In this document: positions 59,501 to 64,000 of the stretch, in pieces | Layout of the letters: the number at the start of each line of letters is the position of its first letter | How positions within the stretch are numbered: position 1 is the first letter of the stretch | Source: Serripes groenlandicus | Lineage: Eukaryota > Mollusca > Bivalvia > Cardiida > Cardiidae | Length of the DNA stretch: 64,000 nucleotides | Assembly: GCA_031761405.1 (NCBI GenBank) | Contig: JASEVX010000003.1 | Location: forward strand, 140,353,762-140,417,761 | Direction of reading: 5' to 3' | Made by a program: the position numbers and the translations under genes | Notes under the pieces: generated by a model | What the model was told of the DNA's origin: nothing | What the model saw: the letters and a program-made list of their open reading frames with translations, nothing else | Database searches by the model: none

Positions 59501-62500
59501 TGAACATATTTTGTCAAAACATAGAAAATCTCCATAATTGAATGGATAAGTAATTCAAGGGCCATTACTCCATATTTAGGATACAATGGAGTTATCTAAC
59601 CTAATTGTACGATGGTCCTTAACAAATGTGTGAAGTATGAAGTGATTTGAATTATGAAACTTTAATGTTGAGCTAAACGCAAATGTTAAAACTGACAGAG
59701 TCCAAAAATAGCAAAACCTTAAAAAAAGGTTTACCAAATGTTTGACATCATGCAAAACCCGTTTGATATGTTGAAGATTTATATTTGATAAATGAATGAT
59801 CACAATTAGAAAGGAATGTAACCAAAAATTATGAATTTATCTAAAATTCTTAAAATCAAACAAAAATCATGTTATTTATTTCCAAAAAGTCACACTCAGC
59901 ATCTTCAACATACAATGTGAAGAAAGGTATTATATGTAATTATATTCCAAATATGAAAGCCCTAACACAAGTACTTATTGAGAAAAATTAAAAAATTAAA
60001 TGAAAATGCCAACTTGCCCTAAAACTTTAACCACCCAAAATCATGTCTTTTACCCCAAAAAGAAGGTCACACTCAGCATCTTCAGCATTCAATGTGAAGA
60101 AAGGTATAAGATTTAACTACATTCCAAATATTAAAGCTGTAGCACAAATACTTATTGAGAAAAATTAAAAAATTAAATGAAAAGGCCAACTTGCCCTAAA
60201 ACTTTAACCATCCAAAATCACGTCTTTTACCCCAAAAAGAAGGTCACACTCAGAATCTTCAGCATACAATATGAAGACAGGTATTAGATGTAATTATGTT
60301 CCAAATATAAAAGCCCTAGCATAAGTAATTATTGAGAAAAAAAAAAAATCCAACTTGCCCTAAAACTTTAACCACCGAAAATCATGTCTTTTACCCCAAA
60401 AAGAAGGTCACACTCAGCATCTTCAGCATTCAATGTGAAGAAAGGTATAAGATGTAACTAAATTCCAAGTATTAAAGCCGTAGCACAAATACTTATTGAG
60501 AAAAATTAAAAAATTAAATGAAAATGCCAACTTGCCCTAAAACTTTAACCACCCAAAATCACGTCTTTTAACCCAAAAAGAAGGTCACACTCAGAATCTT
60601 CAGCATACAATATGAAGACAGGTATTAGATGTAATTATATTCCAAATATAAAAGCCCTAGCATAAGTAATTATTGAGAAAAAAAAAAAAAAAAAGAAGAA
60701 ATTCCTCCAACTTGCCCTAAAACTTTAACCACCCAAAATCATGTTTTTTACCCCAAAAAGAAGGTCACACCCAGTACCTTTAACATTCAATGTGAAGAAA
60801 GGTATAAGATGTAACTAAATTCCAAGTATTAAAGCCGTAGCACAAATACTTATTGAGAAAAATTAAAAAATTAAATGAAAATGCCAACTTGCCCTAAAAC
60901 TTTAACCACCCCAAATCACGTCTTTTACCCCAAAAAGAAGGTCACACTCAGAATCTTCAGCATACAATATAAAGACAGGTATTACATGTAATTATATTCC
61001 AAATATAAAAGCCCTAGCATAAGTAATTATTGAGAAAAAAAAAAAAAAAGAAGAAATTCCAACTTGCCCTAAAACTTTAACCACCGAAAATCATGTTTTT
61101 TACCCCAAAAAGAAGGTCACACTCAGTACCTTTAACATTCAATGTGAAGAAATGTATAAGATGTAACTATATTCCAAATATTAAAGCCCTAGATCAAATA
61201 CTTATGAATGAAAATGCCAACTTGCCCTAAAACTTTAACAGGACGCTGACGGAGACGCCGACGCCGACGCCGACGCCGGGGCGAGTAGTAAAGCTCTCAT
61301 ATTCTTCGAATAGTCGAGCTAAAAATGAAAACGGTCAATATGCAGTTAATTTTGTTTCATTAACACATTAACTGCATACAGCATAATAACAACATTTTGG
61401 AATATGTTTGGCGGAAGATTTCTTTAACCAAGAGGGAGCGGTAGGAAAAGGCTTGAAATCGGATCCCTCCCGCTAATATTGAGCAATATTACATGTATGT
61501 GACTCAAGTGTCCCCGGCCATCTCACAGTGGTAACCGAATTTCGTTCAACAGGCGAAGTAAAACACTTTCAATACTGAATCAAAACCGTTATTATTGGGC
61601 ATATTTGTGTTTCCAGAATCATGTTTCAACAGTAACTGCATAGTAATTAACACATGGCGTTTAGTTAGCCTATTTTGAGTATTCAATAAGAATTATTTAA
61701 CTTTTTTACAGTGCGCACATTGTTGTTTGTGGCTGTATGGTCAACATCCGTTGAAAACGTTTCGATCGCAATAGTAGTTTGAATTGATTAGCAATTGTAC
61801 CCGACTAAAATGAGAAACAGTTATGACAACCATACACATGTTAAGTCAAACAGGGAGTATACATAAGTGTACATCCTCCGTGATATAAATGAAATTCTGA
61901 TTTAACCCCCCCCCCCCCCCCCCCCTTTTTTTCCTCAATTTTGTTTATAATAAACCTCCAATTGAAAAAACAAAAATCCGTACCTCCTATCAATAAACGC
62001 AGTATTTCTTTAGTATCCTCGTCATTCCTATCTTTCATACCAGCAGCATCAAATATATCTGGTAGTTTGTCCCGAACAGACTTCATTAATGTCGTACTGT
62101 CTGATATGCCATGTACACTGTGATTTTCATGTCTTCTTTGCTCTTCTCTCCTCTCAAAATCCGTGTCCTTTGCGCCACAGTTCTTATAACTAACAAATAG
62201 AGGATAATTATGCCGTCCCGCAAACGTGTGGACTCTGCGTAAAGCATCAGGAATCATTACTCTATACCTCTATCCCCCTGAGACGGAATGTGTCGCCCCG
62301 GATCAGTTTGTGCGGACTGCGCAGGCTGATCTGGGTCGATACATTACGCAGAGGCCATACTTTTGGTTTCCTCGCGGGACGGCTCAAATATTTGTTTTGG
62401 TACAAGATCGAGTAATAGTTTCCGAGAAAACTGTGAAATTTTTAATTTGATAAATTCACCCTTTGCAAGAATGAGTTTGTCAGGATATAATACATTGTTA

Positions 62501-64000
62501 TGTCTAAATGATCCACTGAAAAGCATATAATCAAAAGAGAAATGACTTTTCTATGAACGGCTCTCCAGGCTAACTAACTTTAGAGCAATGGCAACCGTTG
62601 CAGATCAAGATCAAACTGCGCATCTGCTCACATTGATCTGGCTATGCACTGATTGCTCTATAGTAATAGAAACTTCTGAAAAATAGTATCTATTTGGATC
62701 CTTTTAGGCCTGAAAAAAACAGTATCCGTTTGGATCCGATAGCATGTATGAATGATCCTGAAAAACAGTATCAATTTCGGACAAGACAAATAGCTGTAGA
62801 CAATCCATAGTACCCTAACGGGGGAGAGGGCGTCAACTATATTTAGGATATAACGAAATGTCATTTAAACAAGTTCTTTATATTCGCTTAAGTTGCATAG
62901 GATTATATATATATAGGATGATTGACTTTATCTAGCATGTGACATTTCGTTTTCCTAAGACAAAAAATGGTTTCTATAGGTGAACCAGGGCAGGATATAT
63001 AGCCAATACATGATCAAAGGCCAAGGTCAAGGCAGTTCAATTTCTATTGGGATAATCCAACTTACCAAGATGCATATTCGACCGAATTTGAAAACTTCAA
63101 GTGTGATATTAAAGGAGGTATAGCAATATAATAAGAATGTAAGATCAATATCAAAGTGACCAAAATTTAGTATTCGATACACCATCTTACTATGATACAT
63201 CAACATGCTGAAAACAAACCTCTAGGTGCGATGATATAGGTGATATGGCCCGGTCAAGCTTTATCGTTAATTTGGGATAGAGGTCAAGGTCACAATATCA
63301 TAGAAGATATAGCCCTTACTGACATTTTCTTCAAATTTAGTCAAAGGTCGAGATCACATTCCGCCGATTTTTCTAGCGACAAACCGCCTACCCAAGATGC
63401 ATCTTCAAAGCAAACTTGTTCGAAAATATCGGAGATATGACCTCGGCAAGCTTTTCTTTACATAAGGTCATACGTCAAAGTCAGTGATCCAACTTTAGTA
63501 CACAAGACATCTTATTAACAAGATACTTTTACGCAAAGTTTTCTTACATAGGGTCAGAGATCAAGGTCAAAGTGACCTAATTTAGGTACGTCTTCCCAAG
63601 ATGCATACACAATTTGGCAACGCAACTCTTTGTGAACTGGTATATGAGATATAGCCCCGACAAGGTTATGTAGAATGACGAACGGACAGACGTACGGCAG
63701 AAGAGCAAACCTATAGTTCCCTGGGACTCCCGCTGGGGTAATTATAAGGAAATAACATCTGACAATTACCCCCAAATGTATGATCAGGGTTACATATTTA
63801 TAAGTTAACTGTAATTTTTTCAAACAACGAATGCTCGATCAAAGCTAGTCCCTTAACTGTATGTCTTACCATTTCAGCTGCAATGTATATGATGTCACAT
63901 CTCCGAAACCAGCCTTAGCCCTGGGAATATATTCACCTATAATGACCTTCAACAGCGTGTTTATGATGGAACTTTTCCCAGAGCCACTTTGACCAATCAG
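53049..64000 (-). CDS. IFI44-like tail-anchored GTPase, copy 2 (partial, exons 2-5)
   Basis: Exons 64000-63870 (5' end outside the window), 62189-61984, 56626-56408 and 53590-53049 match copy 1 in order, phase and motifs: LIGQSGSGKSSII (G1), DAAGMKD (G3), SCTSPIPYNLIKC, and DTDVFLLITKYDK (G4). The C terminus has a longer linker (NKILVDLLFGLRRALG) before a membrane helix and ends DVRRN. No stop or frameshift is visible, so the gene looks intact. Its introns keep patches of similarity to copy 1 introns (for example about 54955-55140 against 1300-1500), which supports tandem duplication of the whole gene. The family assignment carries the same uncertainty as copy 1. Confidence 0.7.
54236..54510 (+). 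pseudogene. Internally deleted Tc1/mariner-type transposase relic
   Basis: An N-terminal piece IPPMNNKERARAIGMVKAK (54236-54292) resembles the start of Tc1-like transposases. After an unrelated junction, a different frame (54352-54510) reads PDLNHIEHLWDELGRPVI, the DDE-domain segment holding the last catalytic acidic residue, then RMLVQKWTNITQRF and a stop. Most of the DNA-binding region and both catalytic Asp residues are missing. Clear terminal inverted repeats were not found. Confidence 0.72.
54545..54680 (-). repeat. Truncated SINE
   Basis: Complement of the usual tail (GATTGATTAGGGGTTTTCGC, CATTTTCAACAATG, ATATCCCGGCGG) and of the CTCACACCAGTACTCAACAC central domain. The head is missing. 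Confidence 0.6.
55165..56382 (+). repeat. Repeat family R1 with five or so diverged monomers
   Basis: Monomers with AAGCTCCGCCCCC, GGCCATGTTTTTCAACGGAT and GAACATTTGTGCAAAATAAT-like segments. Ends with GACGATGGACGACAGAC, CACTCACAATAACTCACC and CAGGTGAGCTAAAA, only about 25 bp from the exon 4 donor at 56408. Confidence 0.7.
56408..56626 (-). CDS. GTPase copy 2, exon 4
   Basis: Acceptor TTTGCAG|GT and donor AAAT|GTAAGT bound 219 nt, the same length as copy 1. It encodes HIPPNINIAELMRLQEEKG and MSMVVFSCSCTSPIPYNL. The 3' half is nearly identical to copy 1. Confidence 0.8.
57554..57746. mobile_element. MITE M1, copy 3
   Basis: GAGCCGTACCGCTAGAAAAC and the complement of GAGCCGTTCCACGAGAAATC form the termini. 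The interior includes GCGCAGGCTGATCTGGGTCG. 193 bp. Confidence 0.75.
58290..58522 (+). repeat. 3' end of repeat family R5
   Basis: GTGAAGTTTCATAATGATAG, a GGACGGACGAACGGACGGAC tract (58444-58470) and the terminal hairpin ATGCCCCTCATAC/GTATGCCGGGGCAT then AAAA. The 5' limit is unclear. Confidence 0.6.
58556..59371 (+). repeat. Repeat family R4, short copy
   Basis: Starts AACAAGCGTTGTCCGCAAGAC. Four or so monomers of about 140-150 bp contain ACTGAGATATGTSCATGATA-like text and ACCTTGCATGCAACACTTTA. Ends in (GACGCCAACGCC)n at 59308-59352. Confidence 0.65.
59372..61326 (+). repeat. Repeat family R4, long copy with about eight 178-bp monomers
   Basis: Start AACAAGAGCTGTCGGAGGAC. AACTTGCCCTAAAACTTTAA recurs at about 60010, 60189, 60352, 60530, 60709, 60887, 61064 and 61217. 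Ends GACGCCGACGCCGACGCCGG, then a CTCATATTCTTCGAATAGTCGAGC type hairpin region and AAAAA. Alternate monomers resemble each other (dimeric structure). Confidence 0.8.
61906..61925. repeat. Homopolymer run of 20 C
   Basis: Twenty C, read as G on the transcribed strand, 57 nt inside intron 3 of GTPase copy 2. The aligned copy 1 position (about 8429) has only CCC. Exact length may be an assembly estimate. Confidence 0.8.
61984..62189 (-). CDS. GTPase copy 2, exon 3
   Basis: Acceptor TTGTTAG|T and donor AGGAG|GTACGG bound 206 nt encoding CYKNCGAKDTDFERR, a His/Arg-rich linker, then LPDIFDAAGMKDRNDE. The donor (GTACGG) is weaker than the GTAAGG of copy 1. A MITE lies about 20 nt upstream of the acceptor and a run of 20 G (minus strand) about 57 nt into the following intron. 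Confidence 0.78.
62211..62385. mobile_element. MITE M1, copy 4, beside exon 3 acceptor
   Basis: GCCGTCCCGCAAACGTGTGG and the complement of GAGCCGTCCCGCGAGGAAAC form the ends. Copy 1 of the gene reads AGGATAAGTGTTTGTTTTG across the same point, an empty site. Confidence 0.75.
62985..63757 (+). repeat. Repeat family R6, longer copy
   Basis: Several diverged monomers with AGGTCAAGGTCAAAGTGACC-like text and CCAAGATGCAT, then GACGAACGGACAGACG, and the end CCCGCTGGGGTAATTATAAG, GAAATAACA. Confidence 0.55.
63870..64000 (-). CDS. GTPase copy 2, exon 2 (partial)
   Basis: The P-loop LIGQSGSGKSSIINTLLK is followed by VIIGEYIPRAKAGFGDVTSY and the donor AATG|GTAAG, aligned base for base with 15473-15600. 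The exon continues past the window edge. Confidence 0.82.

Larger units (their letters stand above)
56627..61983 (-). other. Intron 3 of GTPase copy 2
   Basis: 56630-57550 and 57750-58290 have no supported feature. The rest is MITE M1 (57554-57746), repeat R5 (58290-58522), repeats R4 (58556-59371 and 59372-61326) and a C20 run (61906-61925). 61330-61900 shows nothing recognisable. Confidence 0.5.
62190..63869 (-). other. Intron 2 of GTPase copy 2
   Basis: MITE M1 (62211-62385) abuts exon 3. 62390-62980 has no supported feature beyond repeated TGAAAAACAGTATC-like text. Repeat R6 fills 62985-63757. Confidence 0.5.

Overview
The window looks like bivalve-mollusc nuclear DNA. It is AT-rich and intron-rich. 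It is crowded with tRNA-derived SINEs whose tails read AACGGCGTTAAAC followed by (AATC)n, and with dispersed repeats built from 150-180 bp monomers that end in (GGACGGAC)n or (GACGCC)n and a terminal hairpin. No rRNA gene, convincing functional tRNA gene, bacterial operon or CRISPR array is present. The organism call is inferred from repeat style and not proven.

Host genes. Two tandem, minus-strand paralogues of a P-loop GTPase can be assembled exon by exon with matching splice phases. Copy 1 (195-21443, five exons, about 403 residues) is complete. Copy 2 (53049 to beyond 64000) has exons 5 to 2, and its first exon lies outside the window. The protein has G1 GQSGSGKS, G3 DAAG, G4 TKYD and one C-terminal membrane helix. 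The pattern resembles invertebrate IFI44-like GTPases, here with a tail anchor. An orphan copy of the first exon and core promoter sits at 42682-42772.

Layout. 1-21.5 kb: gene 1, with introns full of repeats. 21.3-34.3 kb and 42.3-47.6 kb: two direct copies of a segmental duplication that carries the 5' end of the GTPase gene, a SINE, a MITE and the remains of a LINE with a 2A (DVESNPGP) peptide. Copy A is interrupted at 23825-31710 by a 7,886 bp foldback-type element. This element has an outer inverted repeat, a 9-bp target duplication (ATTTTAAAA) and an empty site in copy B. It consists almost entirely of hairpin-forming satellites arranged in mirror order, with an off-centre GC-rich core. 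34.7-37.65 kb: a frameshifted gene encoding a FEN/PIN-like nuclease with a Cys-rich tail, flanked by diverged inverted repeats. 40-42.2 kb and 48-52.3 kb: tandem repeat fields. 53-64 kb: gene 2, whose introns hold a Tc1/mariner relic, SINEs, MITEs and satellite-bearing repeats.

The best candidate for something undescribed is the nested-palindrome foldback element. The most biologically coherent genes are the tandem tail-anchored GTPases, whose 5' end was separately duplicated along with the element's target site.
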